A stretch of 64,000 nucleotides of DNA from DAXETY01 sp051155755. GTDB lineage: Bacteria > Desulfobacterota > Desulfobacteria > Desulfobacterales > SG8-13. The notes below the pieces were generated by a model. That model was not told where the DNA came from. It saw only the letters and a list, made by a program, of their open reading frames with translations, and did not search any database. Location of the stretch: contig DAXETY010000057.1 of assembly GCA_051155755.1 (NCBI GenBank), positions 1 through 64,000 on the forward strand, written 5' to 3'. A program made the position numbers and the translations under genes. Below, one piece after another: positions 36,016-45,174 of the stretch (the first letter of the stretch is position 1; each line of letters opens with the position of its first letter).

Positions 36016-39000
36016 ATGTCCATACGCATCGGTTTTTACATTTGCCACTGCGGCATCAACATCGCCTACAAAGTCCGGGTCGAGGAAGTGGCACAGTTTG
36101 CCCGTTCCCTGCCGAACGTGGTGGTCGCGCGCGATTACAAGTTCATGTGTTCCGATCCGGGACAGGCCATGATCGAAAAGGACATTCCCGAATACGGGCT
36201 GAATCGAGTGGTGGTGGCATCCTGTTCTCCCCGGCTTCATGGGAAAACTTTCATGGGGGCCTGCCAGCGGGCCGGGATCAACCCCTATTATTTCCAGATG
36301 GCATCGGTGCGCGAGCAGGTCTCCTGGGTGACCGCCGACGAGGACGAAGCCACCGACAAAGCCAAAAGTCTGGTGGCCGCCGCCATCGAACGGGTCAATT
36401 ACCACGAATCGCTGGAGGCGCGTGAAGCCGCCGTAAACCCGGACATGCTCGTGGTCGGAGGGGGCATTGCCGGCATGCAGGCCGCCCTGGACATCGCTGC
36501 CAGCGGATACAAGGTCTATCTGGTGGAAACCGGCACCACCATCGGCGGTCACATGCTGCAGTTCGACAAAACCTTTCCGACTCTGGATTGTGCGGCCTGC
36601 ATCGGAACGCCCAAAATGGTGGAAGTGGCCCAGAACCCGAACATCGAATTGCTGACCTGCAGCGAGGTGTCCGAAGTATCCGGGTTTATCGGCAACTTCA
36701 ATGTTACCGTCCGACGCCGGCCGAGATACGTGCAGGAAGGCGTCTGCACCGGATGCGGGGAGTGTGCCAACGTCTGCCCGGTTTCGATCCCCAGCGATTG
36801 GGATGCCGGCATCGGCCAGCGCAAGGCCATCGGCCGGGCCTTTCCCCAGGCGATTCCGATCACCTTCGATATCGAAAAAAAAGATCGCGCCCCCTGCACG
36901 ATCACCTGCCCGGCGGGAATCAATGTCCAGGGATACGTGCAGCTCATCGGCCAGGGGAAATATACAGAAGCGCTGCAGCTGATCATGGAGCGACTGCCGC
37001 TGCCCGGTGTGCTCGGCCGGGTCTGTCCCCATCCCTGCGAGGCCCGCTGCCGGCGTTTGGAAATCGACGCGCCGGTTGCCATCCGGGATTTGAAGCGGTT
37101 TGCGGCCGACCAGGTGAACCTGGCCGAACTGCCCCAGCCGGAAATCGAGGAACGCCCCCAACGCGTGGCGGTGGTCGGCAGCGGTCCGGCCGGGCTGACT
37201 GTGGCCTATTACCTGCGACGCCGAGGCTATCGGGTGACCCTGTACGAAGCCCTGGAGAAACTGGGCGGTATGCTGCGGGTCGGAATCCCCGATTATCGGC
37301 TGCCGCCGCAGGTACTCGATCAAGAGATCGATTACCTCCTGCGGTGCGGCATCCAGGTGGAAACCGGCCGCCGACTCGGTGGCGATTTTTCCGTGGAGGA
37401 CCTGCGCAGGGAAGGCTACGAGGCCATATTCCTGGGCATCGGAGCCCATCTGGGAATGAGTGCCGGAATCGCCGGGGAATCCGATCTGGCCGGGGTGGTC
37501 AATGCCGTGGATTTTCTGCGCGAAGTCAACCTGGGCCGGGGTCGGCCGCCGGGAAGGCATCTGGTGGTGGTCGGCGGCGGTAACGTAGCCGTAGATGCAG
37601 CCCGGGTGGCGTTGCGGCTCGGCGCCGAGTCGGTCAGGATCGTTTATCGCCGCAGCCGGGAAGAAATGCCGGCTTATGCGGAGGAGATCGAAGACGCCCT
37701 CGCCGAAGGCATCGAGATTCTGTATTTGACCATGCCCGTGCGCATTGTCGGCGAGCAGGGGCGGGTTACCGGATTCGAATGTCTGCAGACCGAGCTGGGG
37801 CCGCCGGACAGCAGCGGGCGCCGGCGTCCGGTACCGGTGGAAGGTTCCGAGTTCCTGATCGCCTGCGACGGCGTGATTCCGGCCATCGGCCAGCGTATCG
37901 ACCTCGAATGGGCCGCCGATGGCACCGGGCCGGATGTCACCCCCCGGAGCACCATTCGAGTCAATCCCCACACGATGCAGACGTCGATTCCGGACGTCTT
38001 TGCGGCCGGCGATGCAGTTACAGGCCCGGCTTCGGTGATCGAGGCGGTGGCCAACGGTCACAAGGCCGTGGCAGCCATCGATTGCCTGTTGCGCAACGAG
38101 TCTCTGGAAGAGCTGACCGAAGCGGTGGCCTCCCAGGCACCGCCGGGTGACCGGTGGGCCGATTTTCCGACCCACACAGCCCCTGCAAAGCGGGTGCAGT
38201 CCCAGCACCTGGCGCCGGAACAACGTCGGCAGGGTTTTGACGAGGTAAATCGAAATTTTTCCGAAGAAGAAGCCCGCAACGAAGCCATGCGCTGTCTGAA
38301 CTGCGGCATCTGCTGTGAATGCATGGAGTGCGTGCGGGCCTGTGAAGCTCACGCCATCGATCATCAAATGCAGCCGGAAGAATTGCAGCTGAAAGTGGGC
38401 AGCATCATTCTGGCCACCGGCTACGACGTGATGGACCCCGGGCCGATGAAACCCTATGGCTACGGCACCTATCCCAACGTCTTCACGGCCCTGGAATTCG
38501 AACGGCTGAGCAACGCCACCGGACCCACCGGCGGAAAAATCCTGATGCGGGATGAATCCGGTGGGTTTACGCGGCCGCCCCAGAGCGTGGCTCTGGTCCA
38601 CTGCGTCGGCAGCCGGGACGTGAACTATCACGAGTACTGCAGCCGGGTGTGCTGCATGTACGCGCTGAAGTACACCCACCTGATCAAGGAAAAGGTCGGG
38701 CACCAAACGGCCGTCTACGATTTTTATATCGACATGCGCTGTTTCGGGGAAGGCTACGAGGAGTTCTACCAGCGATGTCAACAGGAGGGCACGGTGTTCA
38801 TTCGCGGCAAGGTGGCCGAAATCACCGATCGGGCGCGAGTTCCCGAAGAAGAAGGCAAATTGGTTGCCGTTGCCGAAGACACCCTGGTCGGCCGCCGGTT
38901 GCGCGTTCCGGTGGACATGGTGATTCTGTGCACCGCCATGGAAGCCCGGGCCAATGCCGGTGAAGTCGGCCGCGTTTTCGGTGTCAACCAGGGCGCCGAC

Positions 39001-39426
39001 GGGTTCTTCCTGGAAGAACACCCCAAGCTCGCACCGCTCAATACGGCCACCGACGGGGTATTTCTGGCCGGATGCTGTCAGAAGCCCATGGATATTCCCG
39101 ACACCGTTTCTCAGGCTTCGGGGGCGGCGGCCAAAGCCCTGGCGCTGGCGACCCGCGGGATCGTGGAAGTGCCGCCCACCGTATCCTGGATCGATCCGGA
39201 CATCTGCGTAGGTTGCCAGGTCTGCATCGACCTGTGCCCCTATGGTGCCATCGAATACAATCCGCGAACCGGGGTATCGGAGATCAACGCGGCCATGTGT
39301 AAAGGCTGCGGCAGCTGTTCGGCTTACTGCCCGAGCGGTGCGGCCACCAGCCGCCACTTTCGCAGCCGGCAGATATTCGCCGAGATCGACGGGATCATGG
39401 ACGCCATCAACCGGTTGCAGAGGTAG
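36016..39426 (+). CDS. hdrA: HdrA fused to an NfnB/GltD-like NAD(P)H module
   Basis: A 1136-residue flavo-iron-sulfur protein, nearly twice the size of simple HdrA. Residues 1-145 are the HdrA N-terminal domain; FAD motif VVGGGIAGMQ is at about 146-155. A 4Fe-4S motif follows (CTGCGECANVC, 244-254). An inserted module at about 292-720 resembles NfnB/GltD: CPHPCEARC, a second FAD motif VVGSGPAG, an NAD(P) motif VVGGGNVAVD and AAGDAVTG. A Cys-rich knot (720-736), the rest of the HdrA flavin fold and two C-terminal 4Fe-4S motifs (CVGCQVC, CKGCGSC) come next. This design suggests NAD(P)H as electron donor for flavin-based bifurcation. ATG preceded by GAGGTG. Confidence 0.9.
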   Translation: MSIRIGFYICHCGINIAYKVRVEEVAQFARSLPNVVVARDYKFMCSDPGQAMIEKDIPEYGLNRVVVASCSPRLHGKTFMGACQRAGINPYYFQMASVREQVSWVTADEDEATDKAKSLVAAAIERVNYHESLEAREAAVNPDMLVVGGGIAGMQAALDIAASGYKVYLVETGTTIGGHMLQFDKTFPTLDCAACIGTPKMVEVAQNPNIELLTCSEVSEVSGFIGNFNVTVRRRPRYVQEGVCTGCGECANVCPVSIPSDWDAGIGQRKAIGRAFPQAIPITFDIEKKDRAPCTITCPAGINVQGYVQLIGQGKYTEALQLIMERLPLPGVLGRVCPHPCEARCRRLEIDAPVAIRDLKRFAADQVNLAELPQPEIEERPQRVAVVGSGPAGLTVAYYLRRRGYRVTLYEALEKLGGMLRVGIPDYRLPPQVLDQEIDYLLRCGIQVETGRRLGGDFSVEDLRREGYEAIFLGIGAHLGMSAGIAGESDLAGVVNAVDFLREVNLGRGRPPGRHLVVVGGGNVAVDAARVALRLGAESVRIVYRRSREEMPAYAEEIEDALAEGIEILYLTMPVRIVGEQGRVTGFECLQTELGPPDSSGRRRPVPVEGSEFLIACDGVIPAIGQRIDLEWAADGTGPDVTPRSTIRVNPHTMQTSIPDVFAAGDAVTGPASVIEAVANGHKAVAAIDCLLRNESLEELTEAVASQAPPGDRWADFPTHTAPAKRVQSQHLAPEQRRQGFDEVNRNFSEEEARNEAMRCLNCGICCECMECVRACEAHAIDHQMQPEELQLKVGSIILATGYDVMDPGPMKPYGYGTYPNVFTALEFERLSNATGPTGGKILMRDESGGFTRPPQSVALVHCVGSRDVNYHEYCSRVCCMYALKYTHLIKEKVGHQTAVYDFYIDMRCFGEGYEEFYQRCQQEGTVFIRGKVAEITDRARVPEEEGKLVAVAEDTLVGRRLRVPVDMVILCTAMEARANAGEVGRVFGVNQGADGFFLEEHPKLAPLNTATDGVFLAGCCQKPMDIPDTVSQASGAAAKALALATRGIVEVPPTVSWIDPDICVGCQVCIDLCPYGAIEYNPRTGVSEINAAMCKGCGSCSAYCPSGAATSRHFRSRQIFAEIDGIMDAINRLQR

Positions 39427-39505
39427 GCGGCAGCAGGCCCGAAGCACGCAACCGCCGCAAGGCGCTAATTGAACCTTACCAGATAACGGAAAAGGAACTT
39501 GACCC

Positions 39506-39931
39506 ATGAACGAGTCTTTCGAACCGACCGTCATCGCTTTTGTGTGCAACTGGTGCACTTACACGGCGGCGGACCTGGCCGGCACATCGCGTTTGTCCTA
39601 TCCCAAAAACGTGCGGCTGATCCGGGTGATGTGCACCGGAATGGTCGACCCGCAGTACGTCATCAAGGCCTTTCTGGAGGGCGCCGACGGGGTTCTGGTC
39701 AGCGGCTGCCACCCGGGGGATTGTCATTACATCAACGGTAATTTCAAAGCCCGGCGCCGCATCAAGCTCATGAAGGAGATCCTCCCGCAGTTCGGCTTCG
39801 AACCGGAACGGTTGCGGTTGACCTGGATCGGTGCCAGCGACGGCATTCAGTTTGCCGAAGTGATGAAGGAGCTGGTGGCCCAGGTAAAGGCGCTGGGCCC
39901 GTCCCAGGCCCGGTTGAGCATGGTGATTTGA
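39506..39931 (+). CDS. mvhD: MvhD-type hydrogenase/Hdr-linking iron-sulfur subunit
   Basis: A 141-residue small electron-transfer protein that bridges HdrA to a hydrogenase or dehydrogenase module. It has the MvhD pattern VCNWCTYTAADLAG, the VMCTGMVDPQYV stretch and SGCHPGDCHYINGN, with conserved cysteines for a 2Fe-2S cluster. Usual length for the family. It lies between the hdrA fusion and an FdhB/FrhB-like gene, each with its own ribosome site, in the same transcript direction. Confidence 0.92.
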   Translation: MNESFEPTVIAFVCNWCTYTAADLAGTSRLSYPKNVRLIRVMCTGMVDPQYVIKAFLEGADGVLVSGCHPGDCHYINGNFKARRRIKLMKEILPQFGFEPERLRLTWIGASDGIQFAEVMKELVAQVKALGPSQARLSMVI

Positions 39932-39964
39932 ACGATGAAACCGGAAGACTGATAGGAGGCTTCC

Positions 39965-41113
39965 ATGGCCAAAGTGGCGAAATATGAAATCCGGGAGGGT
40001 GGGATTCTGGATGCATTCAAAGAATTGTTTGCGGCCGTGCTGCAACTGGACGACGTCGTAGCCGTCCTGGTACCGCAACAGCTTCCCGGCAAGAAAACCG
40101 TCATGCCGACGCTGGTCAGCGACGCCGGGGCACTGGAAGGTTTGAACCCGTTGGCGCCGGCATTCCCGATGAATGCCGCCAAAATCGTTTCACGGCTGTC
40201 GCGCAAGCCGTTGGAAGGCAAGCTGGCGGTGCTGCTGCGTCCCTGTGAGGTACGCGCCTTCGTGGAACTGGTCAAGCTGAAACAGGGCCGTTTCGAAGAC
40301 CTGATCGTTTTGAGCTGTGATTGCCTGGGCGCCTATCGCAATACCGATTTCATGCGGATTTGCGGTGACAACATCGCCGAGACCAGCCTGCAGTTTTTTC
40401 GCAACGCCCTGGCCGGAGAAATCGAAATCGAAGACGGGGTCGATATCGCGCCGGCCTGCCGGGCCTGCGAACACCCGGTCGCACAGGCGGCCGACATCAC
40501 CATCGGATTTGTCGGCGTGGATCCCGAACAGGCATTTCTGCTGATCGGACAGAGCGAGCGCGGCGACGAGCTGCTCGAGCGCCTGGACCTGGATTCGGGC
40601 CAGATGCCGGCGGAACGGGAAGAAGCCCTGAAGGTTTTGGTCGAAAAACGCACGGCCGCGCGCGATGCGATGGTCGCCGATACCCGGGCCGCCGTCGAAA
40701 GCCTGGAAAAGCTGACCGAATACCTGGCCGGCTGTGTCAACTGCTACAACTGCCGGGTGGCCTGTCCGGTTTGCTATTGCAAGGAGTGCGTTTTCGTCAC
40801 CGATGTATTCAACCACCTGCCGTCACAGTACCTGCAGTGGGCACGCCGCAAAAAGATGATCAAGATGCCCACCGACACGGTGTTTTATCACCTGACCCGG
40901 CTGGCTCACATGAGCACGGCCTGTGTCGGCTGCGGCCAGTGTTCCAATGCGTGTCCCAACGAGATACCGGTCATGGAGCTGTTTCGAACGATTGCCGGGC
41001 GCACCCAGAAGGCGTTTGAGTACGAGGCCGGCAGGGATGTCGAGGATAAACCGCCGCTGTCCGAGTTTCGGGAAAAAGAATTCAGTGATGTTGTCGGAAT
41101 TCAGGCAAATTAA
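39965..41113 (+). CDS. FdhB/FrhB-like iron-sulfur protein
   Basis: A 382-residue protein related to the beta subunits of F420-type hydrogenase and formate dehydrogenase, or to CCG-free Hdr partner proteins. Residues 1-210 are a family N-terminal domain with LRPCEVRAFVELVKL and LSCDCLGAY. Two Cys clusters follow: CVNCYNCRVACPVCYCKEC (about 258-276) and CVGCGQCSNAC (about 319-329). It can be expected to carry flavin and several 4Fe-4S clusters and to exchange electrons with MvhD or HdrA. No catalytic hydrogenase or formate dehydrogenase subunit is encoded nearby, so the donor is unknown. GGAGG precedes the ATG. Confidence 0.8.
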   Translation: MAKVAKYEIREGGILDAFKELFAAVLQLDDVVAVLVPQQLPGKKTVMPTLVSDAGALEGLNPLAPAFPMNAAKIVSRLSRKPLEGKLAVLLRPCEVRAFVELVKLKQGRFEDLIVLSCDCLGAYRNTDFMRICGDNIAETSLQFFRNALAGEIEIEDGVDIAPACRACEHPVAQAADITIGFVGVDPEQAFLLIGQSERGDELLERLDLDSGQMPAEREEALKVLVEKRTAARDAMVADTRAAVESLEKLTEYLAGCVNCYNCRVACPVCYCKECVFVTDVFNHLPSQYLQWARRKKMIKMPTDTVFYHLTRLAHMSTACVGCGQCSNACPNEIPVMELFRTIAGRTQKAFEYEAGRDVEDKPPLSEFREKEFSDVVGIQAN

Positions 41114-41143
41114 GATCATCCGAACCCCACGGAGGTGTTCATC

Positions 41144-44100
41144 ATGCCTCGCAAGATAGGAAAGGCCCTGGTTGTCGGCGCCGGCATCAGCGGGATTCGC
41201 GCGGCGCTGGATCTGGCCGAAACCGGATACGGAGTTACGCTGATCGATCGCGCGCCGCATCTGGGCGGCATTCTCCGACAGCTCGACTACCAGTTTCCCA
41301 CCGATCGCTGCGGCATGTGCAAAATGCTGCCGCTGGTGGACCGGGATGCGGCTTCGCAGTACTGCCTTCGCAAAGGATTGTTTCACGAAAACATCGACAT
41401 TCGGCTTTCCACCGAGCTCCAGGCCTTGGAAGGCGAGCCGGGAAACCTGCGGGCGACCCTGCACGCCAAACCTCGCTGGGTGGATCCCCAACGCTGCATC
41501 GGCTGCGGTGAATGTGTGCCGGTTTGTCCGGTGGAAGTCCGCGATGATTTCAATGCCGGCCTGACGGCCCGCAAGGCGATCTATCTGCCGGTACCCCATG
41601 CCATCCCAAATCCCTACGTCATCGACGCGACGGTGTGCATCCGCTGCGGCGAATGCGAGAAGGTGTGCCCCACCGGCGCCATTCAACTGGCCGAACCCGA
41701 GCGAAAAAAATTCAGGATTCTGGTGGTCGACGACGAACTGGTTGTGCGCGACTCCCTTAAGGAGTGGCTCGTTGTGGAAGGCTATTTCGTCGATATGGCC
41801 GCCTCCGGGACCGAAGCCCTGCAAAAGCTCGAAGAGACGCCGTTTCACCTGATGCTGGTTGATATTAAAATGCCCGGAATGGATGGCGTGGAGCTGCTGG
41901 AAAAAGCCAGGGAAGCGCATCCGGATGTGCTTGTGGTCATGATGACCGCCTATGCGACGGTGGAAACCGCCGTGGAAGCGATGAAAATCGGGGCACTGGA
42001 TTACCTGGTCAAACCCTTCGATCCGGAAACCCTGATCCCCATGGTGACGAAAATCTATGAAGACAGCCGCACCGCCGAAGGCGAGGTGTTGGAAGTCGGG
42101 GCCCTGGTACTGTGTGGCGGGACGGATTATTTCGACCCGGCCACCGGAAAAAACACCTATGGGTACGGCGTCCTTCCGGGAGTGGTCACCAGTTTGGAAT
42201 TCGAACGAATCTTCAGCGGCACCGGGCCGAGCGCCGGCCGTCTGGTTCGCCCCCAGGACGGCCGACCGGTGCGAAGGGTGGCTTGGATCCAGTGCGTGGG
42301 CTCCCGGGATCTGAACACCGAAGCCGATTTCTGTTCGAACGTTTGCTGCATGTACGCCATCAAAGAGGCCCGGGTGGCCCGGGAGCGGAGCGGCAACGGG
42401 CTGGAAACCACCATTTTTTACATGGACATGCGCACATTCGGCAAGACGTTCCAGCGCTATCGCGATCAGGCCGAACAGGATTGCGGGGGGCGGTTCGAGC
42501 GCGGCCGGGTGCATTCGGTCGTCTTTGACGAAACGGCCGGTGATCTGGTCATCCGATATGCGGATCTCGACGGCCGCATGCAAACCTCGGCCCAGGACAT
42601 GGTGGTGCTGGCCGTCGGTCAGCGGCCGGCGCGCGGCAGCGCCCGGCTGGCCGAAATGCTGGAAATACCGCTCAATCAATGGGGGTTCGGCGAAACCCGC
42701 CCTTTTTCACAGGTTCGCACAGATCGGGAAGGAATTTTCCTGGGCGGATCGTTTGGCGGATTGAAAGACATTGCCGAATCGGTCACCCAGGCGTCGGCCG
42801 CCGCCCTGGAGGCCTCGCGGACCATTCACGCCGCCGGCGGCGGATTGGCTCCGGAAGCCGATGGGCGCACGGAGCACCGGGACGTTTCCCACGAGTCGCC
42901 GCGAATCCTGGCGGTGCTGTGCACCTGCAACCAGACCCTGGGAGATGCCGCTCATCTGGAGCCGCTCATGACGGCGCTGCGCCGCGATCCGGCCATCGAT
43001 GCGGTGGAAACGGTTCCGGCGATCTGCACGGCGGACGGCTGGCAGACCGTGGAAGATCTGGCCAAACACCGCCGTCCGAACCGGATCCTGATCGGTGCCT
43101 GTCTGCCGTACGTATATGCACGCAAACTCCGAGCGCTTTCCGATCGATTGGGCCTGGGGGCCGCACTGGTGGACGTGGTCGATATCCGGTCGGCGGCGTT
43201 TGAAGCCGAGACCGAAACCACCGCCGACCTGCAGCGCTGCGCACTGCAGACGGCGGCCTCCCGTTTGAAACGGGTCGATCCGTCCCCGGCCGAGGAAGCG
43301 CCCATCGAACAACGGGCACTGGTCATCGGCGGTGGAATCGCCGGCATGACCGCAGCCCTGGCCGTTGCCGATCACGGCTATCCGGTGGACCTGGTAGAGG
43401 TGTCCGAGGAACTGGGCGGAAATCTGCGATGGCTGCGCCGAACGCTGGAGGGAAGCGACCCGCAGGCATTGCTGGAAGAAGCCGTTCAGAAAGTCGAAAA
43501 ACATCCTCAGATTCAATTGCATCTGGGCAGTCGGCTGCGTTCGGCAACCGGCCAGGTGGGCCGTTTTGCCGCCACGGTCGAAGACGCCGGTGGAACGGTG
43601 ACGGTATTGCGCCACGGAGCGATCATCCTGGCCACCGGCGGCTCCGAGGCGCAGCCGCAGTCTTATGGCTATGGCAGCAGCGCCAACATCGTCACCCAGA
43701 AAGAATTGGAAGAAGCCGTCGCCGCCGACCGCATCGACCCCGGCGGGCTTGGCACGGTGGTAATGATCCAGTGTGCGGATTGCCGCGAGGAGCCGCGCAA
43801 TTACTGCAGCCGGGTGTGCTGCGCTTCGGCCCTGAAACATGCCCTGCATTTGAAAGAGGTCAACCCCGAGGTCAACGTGTATGTACTGTACCGGGATATG
43901 ATGACCTACGGTTTCAGCGAGACCTATTTCACCGAGGCCCGCCGCCGCGGCGTTACCTTCATTCAGTACACCCTGCATACCAAGCCGGAGGTGCACAGCA
44001 CCGAGGCGGGGGTCAGCGTGCAGGTAACCGAGCCGATCCTCGGGAGAGCCGTGGAAATCGATGCCGACCTGGTGGTACTGGCCGCCGGAATCACACCGAA

Positions 44101-44578
44101 TCTGCCGGCGGATCTCGCGGATTCGCTGGGGATCGGGCGCGATACCGACGGGTTCTTCCAGGAAGCCGATGCCAAGTGGCGCCCGGTGGATGCGCTCAAA
44201 GAAGGTGTGTTCGCCTGCGGGCTGGCTCATTCTCCGCGAAACATCACCGAATCGATTGCCACCGCCGAGGCGGCCGCACAGCGCTCCCTGCGGCTGCTGT
44301 CGCGCCGGTCCCTGCCGGCCGGCAAGGTTGTGGCGCGCGTCCATGAAAGTCTGTGCAGTTTGTGCCAGCGCTGCATCGAGGTTTGCCCATACGGTGCCCG
44401 CAGCCTGGACGAAGAACAGGAAAAAGTGCGGGTCAACGCCCTGATGTGCCAGGGCTGCGGCAGCTGCGCGGCGGTGTGCCCCAACAAGGCCTCGGTGCTG
44501 GAGAGTTTTCTCCAGGAGCAGATGCTGGAAACCATCGATGCCGCCCTGGGCAGCGTGTGGGAAAAAACCGGATGGTAG
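41144..44578 (+). CDS. HdrA-REC-HdrA: tandem HdrA with embedded receiver domain
   Basis: A 1144-residue fusion. The first HdrA part has FAD motif VVGAGISGIR (residues about 10-19), a CGMC pair and two 4Fe-4S motifs (CIGCGEC, CIRCGEC, about 118-176). A full receiver domain follows at about 190-305: acidic Asp196/Asp197, acceptor Asp240 in LVDIKMPGMDG, Thr268 and Lys290 are all present. Then HdrA resumes (GTDYFDPATGKNTYGYG). From about residue 565 a second HdrA unit begins with its own CTC N-terminal motif, FAD motif VIGGGIAGMT and two C-terminal 4Fe-4S motifs. The ATG at 41144 has GGAGG 8 nt upstream. Phosphorylation could alter electron transfer directly, which is an inference. Confidence 0.88.
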   Translation: MPRKIGKALVVGAGISGIRAALDLAETGYGVTLIDRAPHLGGILRQLDYQFPTDRCGMCKMLPLVDRDAASQYCLRKGLFHENIDIRLSTELQALEGEPGNLRATLHAKPRWVDPQRCIGCGECVPVCPVEVRDDFNAGLTARKAIYLPVPHAIPNPYVIDATVCIRCGECEKVCPTGAIQLAEPERKKFRILVVDDELVVRDSLKEWLVVEGYFVDMAASGTEALQKLEETPFHLMLVDIKMPGMDGVELLEKAREAHPDVLVVMMTAYATVETAVEAMKIGALDYLVKPFDPETLIPMVTKIYEDSRTAEGEVLEVGALVLCGGTDYFDPATGKNTYGYGVLPGVVTSLEFERIFSGTGPSAGRLVRPQDGRPVRRVAWIQCVGSRDLNTEADFCSNVCCMYAIKEARVARERSGNGLETTIFYMDMRTFGKTFQRYRDQAEQDCGGRFERGRVHSVVFDETAGDLVIRYADLDGRMQTSAQDMVVLAVGQRPARGSARLAEMLEIPLNQWGFGETRPFSQVRTDREGIFLGGSFGGLKDIAESVTQASAAALEASRTIHAAGGGLAPEADGRTEHRDVSHESPRILAVLCTCNQTLGDAAHLEPLMTALRRDPAIDAVETVPAICTADGWQTVEDLAKHRRPNRILIGACLPYVYARKLRALSDRLGLGAALVDVVDIRSAAFEAETETTADLQRCALQTAASRLKRVDPSPAEEAPIEQRALVIGGGIAGMTAALAVADHGYPVDLVEVSEELGGNLRWLRRTLEGSDPQALLEEAVQKVEKHPQIQLHLGSRLRSATGQVGRFAATVEDAGGTVTVLRHGAIILATGGSEAQPQSYGYGSSANIVTQKELEEAVAADRIDPGGLGTVVMIQCADCREEPRNYCSRVCCASALKHALHLKEVNPEVNVYVLYRDMMTYGFSETYFTEARRRGVTFIQYTLHTKPEVHSTEAGVSVQVTEPILGRAVEIDADLVVLAAGITPNLPADLADSLGIGRDTDGFFQEADAKWRPVDALKEGVFACGLAHSPRNITESIATAEAAAQRSLRLLSRRSLPAGKVVARVHESLCSLCQRCIEVCPYGARSLDEEQEKVRVNALMCQGCGSCAAVCPNKASVLESFLQEQMLETIDAALGSVWEKTGW

Positions 44579-44610
44579 ACATGCGAAAAAAGTCGTGAAA
44601 GGAACCATCG

Positions 44611-45174
44611 ATGAAAACAAGCCATGCCGAAGAAATCCGGATCGTCGAAGAACCCGCGCTGTCGCGGGTCCGGGAGATGCTGTCGGCCTGCATCCAGTGC
44701 GGCACCTGCACCGGTTCCTGCCCGAACGAGTTCGCCATGGACCTGACACCGCGGATGCTGTGGCGCCTGGTGCTGCTGGGCCAAAAAGAGGAAATCTTTC
44801 GCAGCCAGACCTTTTCTCTCTGTTCGGCCTGCTACACCTGCACCCTGCGTTGTCCGCGCGGACTGCCCCTGACCGAGGCCATGAGCAGGCTCAAGCAGAT
44901 GGCCGCCGAAGAAGGTCTCCGGCGCTATCGACGCAGCACATTATTTTACCAAAGTTTCCTGGAGAGCGTCCGTCGGCACGGCCGGGTGCGGGAGATGGAA
45001 ATGATGACACTGTATTTCAATCGCGTGAAAAACCCGTTGTTGCCGTTGCGATTTGCCGGTCTCGGTCTAAAGCTCATGCGCAGGGGCAAGGTGCCGCTGC
45101 AGCTGCCGGCCAAAGGTCACGGCAAGCTGGATGCACTGTTTCGTAAAGCACGTCAACTGGAGGAAACCTCATGA
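44611..45174 (+). CDS. hdrC: HdrC-like 4Fe-4S subunit
   Basis: A 187-residue iron-sulfur protein that links HdrA to HdrB. Two 4Fe-4S motifs are CIQCGTCTGSCPN (about residues 29-41) and CSACYTCTLRCPRG (about 72-85). Size and the arginine-rich helical C-terminus fit HdrC. Its stop overlaps the hdrB start by 4 nt. The preceding fusion gene ends 32 nt upstream. Confidence 0.93.
   Translation: MKTSHAEEIRIVEEPALSRVREMLSACIQCGTCTGSCPNEFAMDLTPRMLWRLVLLGQKEEIFRSQTFSLCSACYTCTLRCPRGLPLTEAMSRLKQMAAEEGLRRYRRSTLFYQSFLESVRRHGRVREMEMMTLYFNRVKNPLLPLRFAGLGLKLMRRGKVPLQLPAKGHGKLDALFRKARQLEETS

Noticed and set aside
35842..39558. Very long open frame (about 1240 codons) on the minus strand, antisense to the HdrA-NfnB gene
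   Set aside because: It is the mirror of a GC-rich gene; the predicted protein is rich in His, Arg and Gly without any family motif, and it has no ribosome site. The plus-strand protein has clear motifs throughout.
42707..44749. 680-codon frame antisense to the HdrA-REC-HdrA gene
   Set aside because: Same reason: shadow of a high-GC gene with no recognisable domain and no start signal.
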